From Kitasatospora sp. NBC_01246 (GTDB lineage: Bacteria; Actinomycetota; Actinomycetes; Streptomycetales; Streptomycetaceae), in assembly GCF_036226505.1 (NCBI RefSeq), contig NZ_CP108484.1, positions 8,093,501 through 8,157,500 on the forward strand: DNA of 64,000 nt, read 5' to 3'. The translations under genes and the position numbers were made by a program. A model generated the notes under the pieces. That model searched no databases. It saw nothing but the letters and a program-made list of their open reading frames with translations, and was not told the DNA's origin. Of the stretch, positions 17,026 through 24,305 are shown in pieces. The stretch's first letter is position 1, and the number at the start of each line of letters is the position of its first letter.

Positions 17026-18242
17026 ACGACGAGGCCGGCCGTCTTGCCCGTCCGGCCGTTGCTGACCAGCTCGTCCACCCGGCGCACCCGGAAGGACTCC
17101 GGATCGTGCTGGAAGGCGGTGCTGAGCGTGAAGGTCGCGGACAGCACGGCCCTGCGCAGCCGCTCGGTGTCGGGCGGTCCGCCCGGGCCGGCGAGCAGCA
17201 GCAGCTCGACCGTGGCGGCCCGGCCGTGCTCCTCGGTGATCACCACCTGGGCCCGGGACACCCCCGGCTCCCGCTCCGCCCGTGCGATGACCTCGTCCAC
17301 GTGCAGTCCCAGCCCGCGGACCTGCACCACGCTGTCCCGGCGGCCCAGGACCCGCATCGCGGAGCCCGGCCGGCCGCACGGACAGGCCAGCAGCGTCCCC
17401 GCGTCGCCGGTGCGGTAGCGCAGCACCGGGTTGAGCACCGTCGGGTCGAGCGTGGTGAAGTCCAGCAGCTCCGCCGCGCCGACGTGCACCAGCTGCTCGG
17501 GCAGCGGGTGGAAGGTGTCGGCCGGACAGTCCGGGGTGTTGGTCCCGACCACCCAGGTCTCCGTACTGCCGAACATGCCCCACCGGCGCGCCCGCGGGGC
17601 GACCGCGGCCAGGTCCGCCTCCAGCTGCGGCTGCCACGCCTCGCCGAGCCAGAGCACCTTGCGCAGCGCCGGCAACTCCAGCCCGGCGTCCCGCGCGCGG
17701 GCGAACCAGAGCCGGAGCACGCTGGGTGTCCCGCCGATCGCGGTGACCCGGGCGGTCGCGAAGAACCGCAGCCAGTCGGCGTACTCGTCGGTGGCGACCG
17801 AGCCCACCGCGAGGATCCGGCACCCGGCGAGGTCGGCCAGCGCGGCGGCGAGGAAGTGCGCGCCCCACATCCGGCCGGCGCCCCAGGCGTTGACGAAGAC
17901 GTCGTCGCGCTCCAGCGGCCGCCACCGCGCGTGCACCCCGGCCATGTAGAAGCCGGTGGGGGCGTGGCCGACCTTGGGCGCTCCGGTGCTGCCGCCGCTC
18001 TGGAAGAGCCAGGTCGCCCCGGCGCCCGGGGCGGCCCGGGGTTCGAGGTGCGCGAGGGCGGCGTTCAGGCCGTCCTTGTCCAGCGGCGGCAGCGCGGCGA
18101 GCCCGTCGAGCGTGCGCGGGGCCGCGCAGTCCGCGTAGCGTTGCGTCAACTCCGGTACACCGCACAGACGTTCGAGGGTGCGCCGGGCGACGTGCAGCCG
18201 CGGCTCGGCCGCGTCCGGGGGGAGTGAGAACAGCTCGCTCAT
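17010..18242 (-). CDS. PaaK-like AMP-dependent ligase, second copy
   Basis: A 410-aa ANL-superfamily ligase distantly related to the 13434 gene. The P-loop FQSGGSTGAPKVGHAP is near residue 81, MFGSTETWVVG near 220, RYRTGDAGTLLACPCGRPG near 285, and the late lysine lies in SNGRTGKTAGLVV. CxCG in the hinge region is typical of F390 synthetase/PaaK relatives. It activates an unknown carboxylate. Its ATG overlaps the stop of the ATP-grasp gene by 4 bp, and its own stop lies inside the 18-bp repeat that starts the MFS gene. Confidence 0.82.
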   Translation of the reverse strand: MSELFSLPPDAAEPRLHVARRTLERLCGVPELTQRYADCAAPRTLDGLAALPPLDKDGLNAALAHLEPRAAPGAGATWLFQSGGSTGAPKVGHAPTGFYMAGVHARWRPLERDDVFVNAWGAGRMWGAHFLAAALADLAGCRILAVGSVATDEYADWLRFFATARVTAIGGTPSVLRLWFARARDAGLELPALRKVLWLGEAWQPQLEADLAAVAPRARRWGMFGSTETWVVGTNTPDCPADTFHPLPEQLVHVGAAELLDFTTLDPTVLNPVLRYRTGDAGTLLACPCGRPGSAMRVLGRRDSVVQVRGLGLHVDEVIARAEREPGVSRAQVVITEEHGRAATVELLLLAGPGGPPDTERLRRAVLSATFTLSTAFQHDPESFRVRRVDELVSNGRTGKTAGLVVREGS

Positions 18243-19288
18243 CGCGTCCGGGTCTCCGTTTCCGAGGTGGGCGTGGCCGGTTCGCCGCCGCGGCGGGACA
18301 GCCAGGCGGCGTGGGCGTTCCGGTAGGCGGTGAACCGGGCGCGGGTGATGTCCCGTTGCAGGGTGCGCTGCGGGTCGTCCAGGTCCGGGGCGATCACCCC
18401 GTCCGGTTCGAGCTCGGAGAACCAGTACCGTTCCCCGTCGAAGAGGAAGTCGACGCAGAAGAACGGCATCGGCAGCCGCTCGGCGAAGTAGGCGGTGGCT
18501 GCGGCGAGTTCGGCCGGGACGGGCGGGAACTCCATGGCGCCGCCCCGGCTGGCGTTGGCCACCGGCGAGCCCGGCTCCGGGATCCGCTTCATCACGGCGT
18601 ACGGCTCGCCGTCGACCACGTACACCCGGTAGTCGACCGTCCCGTCGCCGAGGTAGGGCTGGACCACGAGCGTGGTGTCCCCGCCCTGCGCCAGGCTGGC
18701 CAGGCCCCGGAGGTCCTCGGCGCTGCGGGCCAGGTTGATCCCGCCACCACCGCACCAGCCGGCCGGCTTCACGATGGCCGGGTAGGTCATACCGCCCAGC
18801 GCCACCTCGTACTGGTGCTTGGCGATGTCGCGGCCGGTGCCGATCCGCACGGTCGGGACCGGGGGGACGGGGGAATCGGCGAGGTGCAGCAGGGTGGCCA
18901 GCTTGTCGTTGCCGATGAGCGACATCAGCGGGGGGAACGGCAGGTAGAACCCGGCCTGTTCGAGCACGGCGTAGAGCGCGTACTGGTTGAAGACGTCCAT
19001 CGACTGGTACGGCAGCGAGTAGAGGGCGGTGACGAAGAGGGTGTCCTGTGGTGAGACCGCCTCGTCGTCCACGTAGACCACCGGCCGCCCGCGTACGGTG
19101 CCGTCGACGGTGACCGCGTCGGGGGCGTGCCTGGTCCAGCTCATCCCCAGGCTCTCGGCGACCTCCGCGTAGAGGTCCCAGAAGAAGGGGTGCCAGGTCG
19201 CCGCCATCCTGGTCGACTCCCGGTCGGGGAAGATCCAGCACATCCGGCGCAGCTGCCCGGCGCCGGGCGCGGTCGGGGGTGGGGTCAC
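18239..19288 (-). CDS. ATP-grasp ligase
   Basis: A 349-aa protein with the ATP-grasp layout of RimK-like amide ligases. A pre-ATP domain holds MCWIFPDRESTRMAATWHPF; the ATP-binding part holds TYPAIVKPAGWCGGGGINLA near residue 170; the metal-binding region holds FFCVDFLFDGERYWFSELEP near 285. Such enzymes activate a carboxylate as acyl phosphate and couple it to an amine. GTG 19288 overlaps the aminomutase stop as GTGA. It may form the amide bond with beta-lysine or another amine made by the operon, replacing an NRPS condensation domain. Substrates are unknown. Confidence 0.8.
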   Translation of the reverse strand: MTPPPTAPGAGQLRRMCWIFPDRESTRMAATWHPFFWDLYAEVAESLGMSWTRHAPDAVTVDGTVRGRPVVYVDDEAVSPQDTLFVTALYSLPYQSMDVFNQYALYAVLEQAGFYLPFPPLMSLIGNDKLATLLHLADSPVPPVPTVRIGTGRDIAKHQYEVALGGMTYPAIVKPAGWCGGGGINLARSAEDLRGLASLAQGGDTTLVVQPYLGDGTVDYRVYVVDGEPYAVMKRIPEPGSPVANASRGGAMEFPPVPAELAAATAYFAERLPMPFFCVDFLFDGERYWFSELEPDGVIAPDLDDPQRTLQRDITRARFTAYRNAHAAWLSRRGGEPATPTSETETRTR

Positions 19289-20697
19289 GGCGTGTCCTTC
19301 CGAGGGGGTGCGGACGAGGGGGCGCCGGGCTGCTCGGACCACCAGCGGCGGCCCGGCTCCGGGAGGGTGTCCACCGGGTCGTAGTACAGGTGGCGCCGGT
19401 CGAGCACGGCGTCGAGGTCGGTGCTCTCGCGGGCCTCCGGCGCGGTGCGGTAGTCCTTCGTCCAGGAGGAGATGCCGCGTTCGCGGTCGTAGGCGACCGC
19501 CTGGTGCACCCAGCGCTTGCCGAGCTGGGGGACGTCGCAGACGATCCGCGGGGTGGCGTAGCCGGGCAGGTAGCCCATGATCGCCTCCTGGAGCCGCTGG
19601 GCCCGGTGCACCGGAGTGCGCCAGTGCTCGGCGCCCGGGATCATGTCGCAGAGGTAGAAGTAGTAGGGGAGGATGTTCGCCTCGCCCTGGAGGGCGAAGC
19701 AGAGGTCCAGCAGGTCCTCGGGGGTGGCGTTGACCCCGCGCATCAGCACGCCCTGGTTGCGCACGTCCCGCACGCCCGCGTCCAGCAGCGCCCGGGCCGC
19801 CTCGGCGACCAGCGGCGTCACCGACTGCACGTGGTTGGCGTGGGTGTGCACGGCGAGGCTGACCGACCGGCGGGCCGCGACGGCGGCCACCCGGCCCAGC
19901 CCCTCGACGATCCGCGGCTGGAGCCAGTGCTGCGGCAGGCCGACCACCGCCTTGCTGGCCAGCCGGATGTCGCGCACCGACTCCAGCTCCAGCAGCCGCA
20001 GCAGGAACGTCTCCAACTGCGGCCAGGGCACGTTGGCGAGGTCCCCGCCGGAGACCACCACGTCGCGCACCGACGGGGTGCGCTTGAGGTGGTCGAGGAT
20101 CTGCTCCTGACGGTCCACCGGCCGCAGCGCCAGCCTGGTCTTGGTGACCTGGGGGGTGGAGTTGCCGACCAGGTCCATCCGGGTGCAGTGCCCGCAGTAC
20201 TGCGGGCAGGTGGCGGTCAGTTCGGCCAGCACCTTGGTGGGGTAGCGGTGGGTGAGCCCCTCCACCACCCACATCTCGGCCTCGTGCAGGGAGTCGCGTT
20301 CGGCCTTGGGGTGGCTCGGCCAGCGCGGGTGGCGGTCCGCCCGGACGGGCAGCATGTAGCGGCGGACCGGATCGGCCAGGAAGGCCTCGGTGAACGCCTG
20401 CGGCACGGTCGGTGCGTGCGGCGCCATGGTGTTCAGCATCTGCGGCGGCAGCAGCATCGACATGGTGGCGAACCCGGCCTGGTCGGCGGCGAGTTCGTCG
20501 TAGAAGCGGTCGGTGAGCAGCGCTCCGACGACGCCCCGCAGCTGCCGGGCGCTGCGCACGCAGTGCGCCCGCTGCCACTGGGCGTCCCGCCACTGCGCCG
20601 CGGTGACGTGGCGCCAGCCCGGCAGCCGGCGCCAGTCCGGCTCGGCCAGCGCGGTCCGGACGTACTGGTAGGGCTGCCGGGTGGGTTGGCGGTCCAT
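19285..20697 (-). CDS. KamA-family radical SAM lysine 2,3-aminomutase homologue
   Basis: A 470-aa radical SAM/PLP enzyme. The 4Fe-4S motif is Cys164, Cys168, Cys171 (CPQYCGHC); SAM-binding SGGD is at 216-219. By comparison with clostridial lysine 2,3-aminomutase, Arg173 (carboxylate contact), Asp351 (YLCDM) and Asp388 (IVCDVP), which hold the lysine side-chain ammonium, are retained. Lys394 (QLGKR) matches the PLP lysine, though the Gly-rich loop before it is altered. Lysine to beta-lysine isomerisation is therefore inferred. About 50 residues longer than the clostridial enzyme, mostly at the N-terminus. Coupled to the ATP-grasp gene. Confidence 0.85.
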   Translation of the reverse strand: MDRQPTRQPYQYVRTALAEPDWRRLPGWRHVTAAQWRDAQWQRAHCVRSARQLRGVVGALLTDRFYDELAADQAGFATMSMLLPPQMLNTMAPHAPTVPQAFTEAFLADPVRRYMLPVRADRHPRWPSHPKAERDSLHEAEMWVVEGLTHRYPTKVLAELTATCPQYCGHCTRMDLVGNSTPQVTKTRLALRPVDRQEQILDHLKRTPSVRDVVVSGGDLANVPWPQLETFLLRLLELESVRDIRLASKAVVGLPQHWLQPRIVEGLGRVAAVAARRSVSLAVHTHANHVQSVTPLVAEAARALLDAGVRDVRNQGVLMRGVNATPEDLLDLCFALQGEANILPYYFYLCDMIPGAEHWRTPVHRAQRLQEAIMGYLPGYATPRIVCDVPQLGKRWVHQAVAYDRERGISSWTKDYRTAPEARESTDLDAVLDRRHLYYDPVDTLPEPGRRWWSEQPGAPSSAPPRKDTP

Positions 20698-20703
20698 CGG
20701 GCG

Positions 20704-22410
20704 CTACTGGCCGGTGAAGCGGGTGGCGAAGCGGGTCCGCAGTTCGCGCTTGAGCACCTTGCCGGTCGGCCCGAGCGGGAAGTCCTCCGGTGTCCGGGCG
20801 ATGCTCACCGCGGCGAGCGTGGCCAGTCCGGCGCCGGCGAGCGCCTTGTTGGCGGCCTCCTGGACCTCCTCGGCGGTCGCCGCTGCGGCCTCGGTCTGCA
20901 ACCGGACGACGCCGAGCGGCCGTTGCCCCTCGCCCGGCGCCCCGGGCACGCCGATCACCGAGCAGTCCTGGACGAGCTCGCCGCAGTCGGCCAGCAGCAC
21001 CTCCTCGATCGGCAGGCTGTAGACCGGGCCGGCCGCGGTGTCGATGACGTCCACCGTCCGGTCGAGGTGGTAGAAGTTGCCCTCGGCGTCGCGGCGCGCC
21101 ACGTCGCCGGTGAGCCAGTGGCCGGCCAGCTCGAAGCTCGCGGTGAGCCGGGGGTCGTTCCAGTACCCCGGGGTCCGCGAGGGGGAGACGACACCGAGCA
21201 ACCCGACCGTGCCGTCCGGGAGTTCCTCGCCGTCCTCGCTGAGGATCGAGGCCCGCTGGACGACCTCCAGCGGCTTGCCGACGCAGCGGTCGTCGCGGGC
21301 GCTCTCCGGTGTGGTCACCTGGCCGAACAGCGCCATGCCCATCTCGGACGAGCCCAGGCCGTCGATGAACTGCGAACCGGGCAGGTCGGGTTGTTCGGCC
21401 CGCTGCCGGGGCAGCAGCCACGGCCGGATCAGCCCGGCCGGCCGCCGCCCGAGCCGCACCAGCCGCCGGATGTGCCCGTAGTGCGCGCTGTCCCCGGTGT
21501 TGAACCAGGAGTGCACCTCGGCCGCGCCCCTGGTGGGCGGTTCGCCGGTGGCCAGCTCGACGAAGGTGCGCGGGAAGGAGGCGACCATGGTGGGCCGGAA
21601 GGCCTCCATCACCGGCTCCACGACCGCCCGCCGCCAGTCGGACATCACCACGGTCGGCAGACCGAGCAGGGTGGCGGTGAGGAAGTAGCTGAGGCCGCCC
21701 GCGTGGGTGTGCGGCATCATCGACATCAGCCGGTCGTACGGCTCCGCGGGGAAGCGCACCATCCGCGGCTGCTTGCCGTCCCAGAACTGACGGTGTGCCA
21801 GCATCGTGGACTTCGGCGTGCCGGTGGTGCCCGAGGAGTGGATCAGGGCGACCACGTCGGCGTCGGCGTGCCGGTACGGGTAGACCTCGGGGAGCCGGGC
21901 CGCGCCGGCGTCGAAGGCCCGGATCTCGGCGGCCGGCACGATGAACCGGGGGCGGCGGCTCGGGGCCTCGCGGTAGGCCGAGGCGAGGCGGGTGGGATCG
22001 TCCGCCACGATGCCGACCACGCCCACGTGGTCGAGGTAGCGGACCATGACGTCGTGCCGCATGGCGTCGTTGACCAGCGCGGGGACGGCGCCGAGGGCGG
22101 TCAGCGCGAGGAAGTGCAGCAGTGGTTCCAGGCCCTCGCCGACGACGATGCCGACCGGCTCGCCGGGGCGCACGCCGTTGGCCCAGTACCAGCTGGCGTA
22201 GCAGTCGCGCAGGGCGGCGAGGTCGAGCAGGCTGTGGCCGCGCAGGACGACCGCGCCGCGGTGGTCGGTGTGGTGGCTGTAGGCGAACGGGACCGCGCGG
22301 TTCGGGTTGACCGCGAGGGCGTGGTCCAGGAAGTTGCCCGCGCCGAGGGCGGGTTCGGTCATCAGCCGTTCCCGGGCGGCGAGGGGCGCGAGGGGACTCC
22401 GGTCGCTCAT
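20704..22410 (-). CDS. Fatty-acyl-CoA/AMP-dependent synthetase (FadD-like)
   Basis: A 568-aa ANL ligase. The P-loop LIHSSGTTGTPKSTMLAHRQ is near residue 190, an A5-like FIDGLGSSEMGMALFG near 340, GHWLTGDVARRDAEGNFYHL with DRTVDVIDT near 440, and the late lysine lies in LGPTGKVLKREL. It should form an acyl-adenylate and then an acyl-CoA or acyl carrier thioester. It is only 6 bp upstream of the aminomutase gene and follows a 234-bp gap after the amine oxidase. In this operon it may supply an acyl substituent. Chain length is not predictable here. Confidence 0.85.
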   Translation of the reverse strand: MSDRSPLAPLAARERLMTEPALGAGNFLDHALAVNPNRAVPFAYSHHTDHRGAVVLRGHSLLDLAALRDCYASWYWANGVRPGEPVGIVVGEGLEPLLHFLALTALGAVPALVNDAMRHDVMVRYLDHVGVVGIVADDPTRLASAYREAPSRRPRFIVPAAEIRAFDAGAARLPEVYPYRHADADVVALIHSSGTTGTPKSTMLAHRQFWDGKQPRMVRFPAEPYDRLMSMMPHTHAGGLSYFLTATLLGLPTVVMSDWRRAVVEPVMEAFRPTMVASFPRTFVELATGEPPTRGAAEVHSWFNTGDSAHYGHIRRLVRLGRRPAGLIRPWLLPRQRAEQPDLPGSQFIDGLGSSEMGMALFGQVTTPESARDDRCVGKPLEVVQRASILSEDGEELPDGTVGLLGVVSPSRTPGYWNDPRLTASFELAGHWLTGDVARRDAEGNFYHLDRTVDVIDTAAGPVYSLPIEEVLLADCGELVQDCSVIGVPGAPGEGQRPLGVVRLQTEAAAATAEEVQEAANKALAGAGLATLAAVSIARTPEDFPLGPTGKVLKRELRTRFATRFTGQ

Positions 22411-22644
22411 GGCGGTCTCCTGGGGGGAGTGGCCCGGCGGGGTCCTTGTGGAACCGGGCCGGGCGACGGTGGGGGGCCGGCCCGCGCTGCGGCGTGGACC
22501 GGTTGGTGCGGGCGTGCGGGTACGACGGGGCGCCGGGTGGCGGTGCCCCGGGGCGGGGACGGCTGCCGGTGCGCCTTCGTGAACGGCCCGGCCGGGGCGG
22601 GGCCGCGGTGGGTGCCGGGCTGGGCACCCGGCTGGGTGCCGGGG

Positions 22645-24021
22645 TCAGTCCCGGGCGAGGATCTCGGCGACGACCCGGTGGCCGGAGCGGACGGCGCCCT
22701 CCATCAGCCCGAAGTACTCGGTGCTGGTCTCGGTGCCGGCCCAGTGCACCCGCCCGTGCGGTGCGGTCAGCGTCGGCCCGTACCGGAGCCAGTCGCCGGG
22801 CCCCCGCAGCGCCGCGTAGCAGCCCTGGCTGTACGGCTCGTCGACCCAGTCGGTGATGTGCAGGCCGGTCGGCGGCGGGAGCATCGGGAAGATCCGGGCG
22901 GCCTGCTCCACCACGGCCGCGCGCTGTCGCCGCGGGCTCAGCGCGCCGAACCGCCGGGCCTCGGCCCCGGTGACGAAGCCGGTCAGGACGCCGACCCCGC
23001 CGTCGGCCGGTGAGTCGTCCACCGTCGACAGCAGCGGGCCCTCGGCGTTGACCGACCAGCCGGAGAGGCCGTGCGCGCGCCAGAGCGGCGCGGGGTAGAC
23101 CAGGGTCGCCTTCACGGCGCAGCCCCGCGCCGTCCGGTCGCCCGCCCGGGGCACCGCCGGCGCCGGCCGGTGCTCGACGGCGTCGGCGAGCAGCGGCGGC
23201 AGCGCCAGCACCGCGACATCCGCCCGGTGGGCGCCGGCCGTCGCGTGGACGGTGACCCCGGCGTCGTCCTGGTGGACCGCGCGGACGGCCTCGCCGAGCC
23301 GGACCCGGCTGCCCAGCCGGCCGGCCAGCCGCTCGCACACCTGGTGGGCGCCGCCGGTGATCCGGTCCTGCTGGGCGCCGCCCTCGAAGGCGTTGAGGTA
23401 GCGGACGCCACCGCCCGAGCGGAGGTAGAACGCCATGTGCAGCACGGAGACGTCGGCCGGGTCGGCGGCCATCATCTCGCCGAGGAACAGCGGGAAGAAG
23501 AGCCGGGCGTCCGGGTGGGTCAGCCGCCGGTCGGCCCATTCGGCGGCGGTGAGGGTGTCCAGCCGCTCGGCGTCCGGAGTGAGCCACGGCGCGTCGGGGC
23601 GGACGGCCGCGGTGAGTTCGTCCAGCAGGTCGAAGAGCTCGCCGAGTGCCACGGCGTTGAGCGGCGGGAACCGGCCGTCCCGGGTGGTGCCCTCGGGGCC
23701 GAGGACGAACCGGCTGGCGCCCCGCATCGTGGTCGGCGTGGTGTCCAGGCCCAGTTCCTTGACCAGGGCGAGGAGTTCGGTGTGCCGCTCGCCCAGGTAG
23801 GCGGCTCCGGCGTCGACCTGGCAGCCGGGCGCGACCGGCAGGCCGCGGGTGCGCCCGCCGACCCGGGTGCGGGCCTCCAGCACGGTGACGTCGATGCCCC
23901 GGGCCGCCAGCCCGGTGGCGGCGGTGAGGCCGGCGAGCCCGGCGCCGACCACGACGGCGGTCCTGACCCGGCCGGGCTCCCGAGGTGTGGGTGCCGCCGC
24001 GGCGTCGTCGGGGTCGGTCAT
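22645..24021 (-). CDS. Flavin-dependent amine oxidase
   Basis: A 458-aa monoamine-oxidase-family flavoprotein. The FAD fold VVVGAGLAGLTAATGLAARG is near residues 24-43, with VLEARTRVGGRTRG near 46-60 and the C-terminal FAD contact RVHWAGTETSTEYFGLMEGA near 425. It oxidises an amine to an imine, or desaturates an amino-acyl substrate. The ATG overlaps the stop of the carrier protein gene (ATGA), so a carrier-bound amino acid such as beta-lysine is an attractive substrate; that is inference. A 234-bp gap with weak hairpin potential (22610-22629) precedes the next gene. Confidence 0.85.
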   Translation of the reverse strand: MTDPDDAAAAPTPREPGRVRTAVVVGAGLAGLTAATGLAARGIDVTVLEARTRVGGRTRGLPVAPGCQVDAGAAYLGERHTELLALVKELGLDTTPTTMRGASRFVLGPEGTTRDGRFPPLNAVALGELFDLLDELTAAVRPDAPWLTPDAERLDTLTAAEWADRRLTHPDARLFFPLFLGEMMAADPADVSVLHMAFYLRSGGGVRYLNAFEGGAQQDRITGGAHQVCERLAGRLGSRVRLGEAVRAVHQDDAGVTVHATAGAHRADVAVLALPPLLADAVEHRPAPAVPRAGDRTARGCAVKATLVYPAPLWRAHGLSGWSVNAEGPLLSTVDDSPADGGVGVLTGFVTGAEARRFGALSPRRQRAAVVEQAARIFPMLPPPTGLHITDWVDEPYSQGCYAALRGPGDWLRYGPTLTAPHGRVHWAGTETSTEYFGLMEGAVRSGHRVVAEILARD

Positions 24022-24305
24022 CTGCCGGCCGCGATCTTCTCGGCGAGCGCCCGGGGCGTCGGCGCGAGCAGGAAGTCGTCGAAGGACAGCTCCACGCCGT
24101 GGTCGCGGGCGATCGCGCTGAGCACCCGGGTGGCGATCAGCGAGTCGCCGCCGAGCTGGAAGAAGTCGGAGTCGGCCGCGACCTCGGGTGTCTCCAGCAC
24201 CCGGCGGAAGAGGGCCACCAGGCCGTCGACCCCGGCGGCGGAACGCTCCGCGGCGGCTGCCGGTATGCCGTGGACGGCGGTGGAGAGGGTGGTGTCAACG
24301 TTCAT
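24018..24305 (-). CDS. Free-standing peptidyl carrier protein
   Basis: A 95-aa carrier protein. The phosphopantetheine site is Ser55 in FFQLGGDSLIATR, followed by the usual helix III region ELSFDDFLLAPTPRALAEKI. It overlaps the adenylation gene by 4 bp (ATGA) upstream and the amine oxidase by 4 bp downstream. It is the natural partner of the adjacent adenylation protein and presumably carries the activated beta-amino acid. No condensation or thioesterase domain is encoded in the operon. Confidence 0.9.
   Translation of the reverse strand: MNVDTTLSTAVHGIPAAAAERSAAGVDGLVALFRRVLETPEVAADSDFFQLGGDSLIATRVLSAIARDHGVELSFDDFLLAPTPRALAEKIAAGR

Noticed and set aside
13434..18242. Phenylacetate catabolism operon
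   Set aside because: Two PaaK-like ligases and a PaaI-like thioesterase are present, but no paaABCDE, G, H or Z; the neighbours point to specialised metabolism.
18239..23587. A 1,782-codon minus-strand frame through the beta-lysine operon
   Set aside because: Only its last 349 codons, from GTG 19288, form the ATP-grasp protein; the rest is out of frame with the aminomutase and ligase genes.
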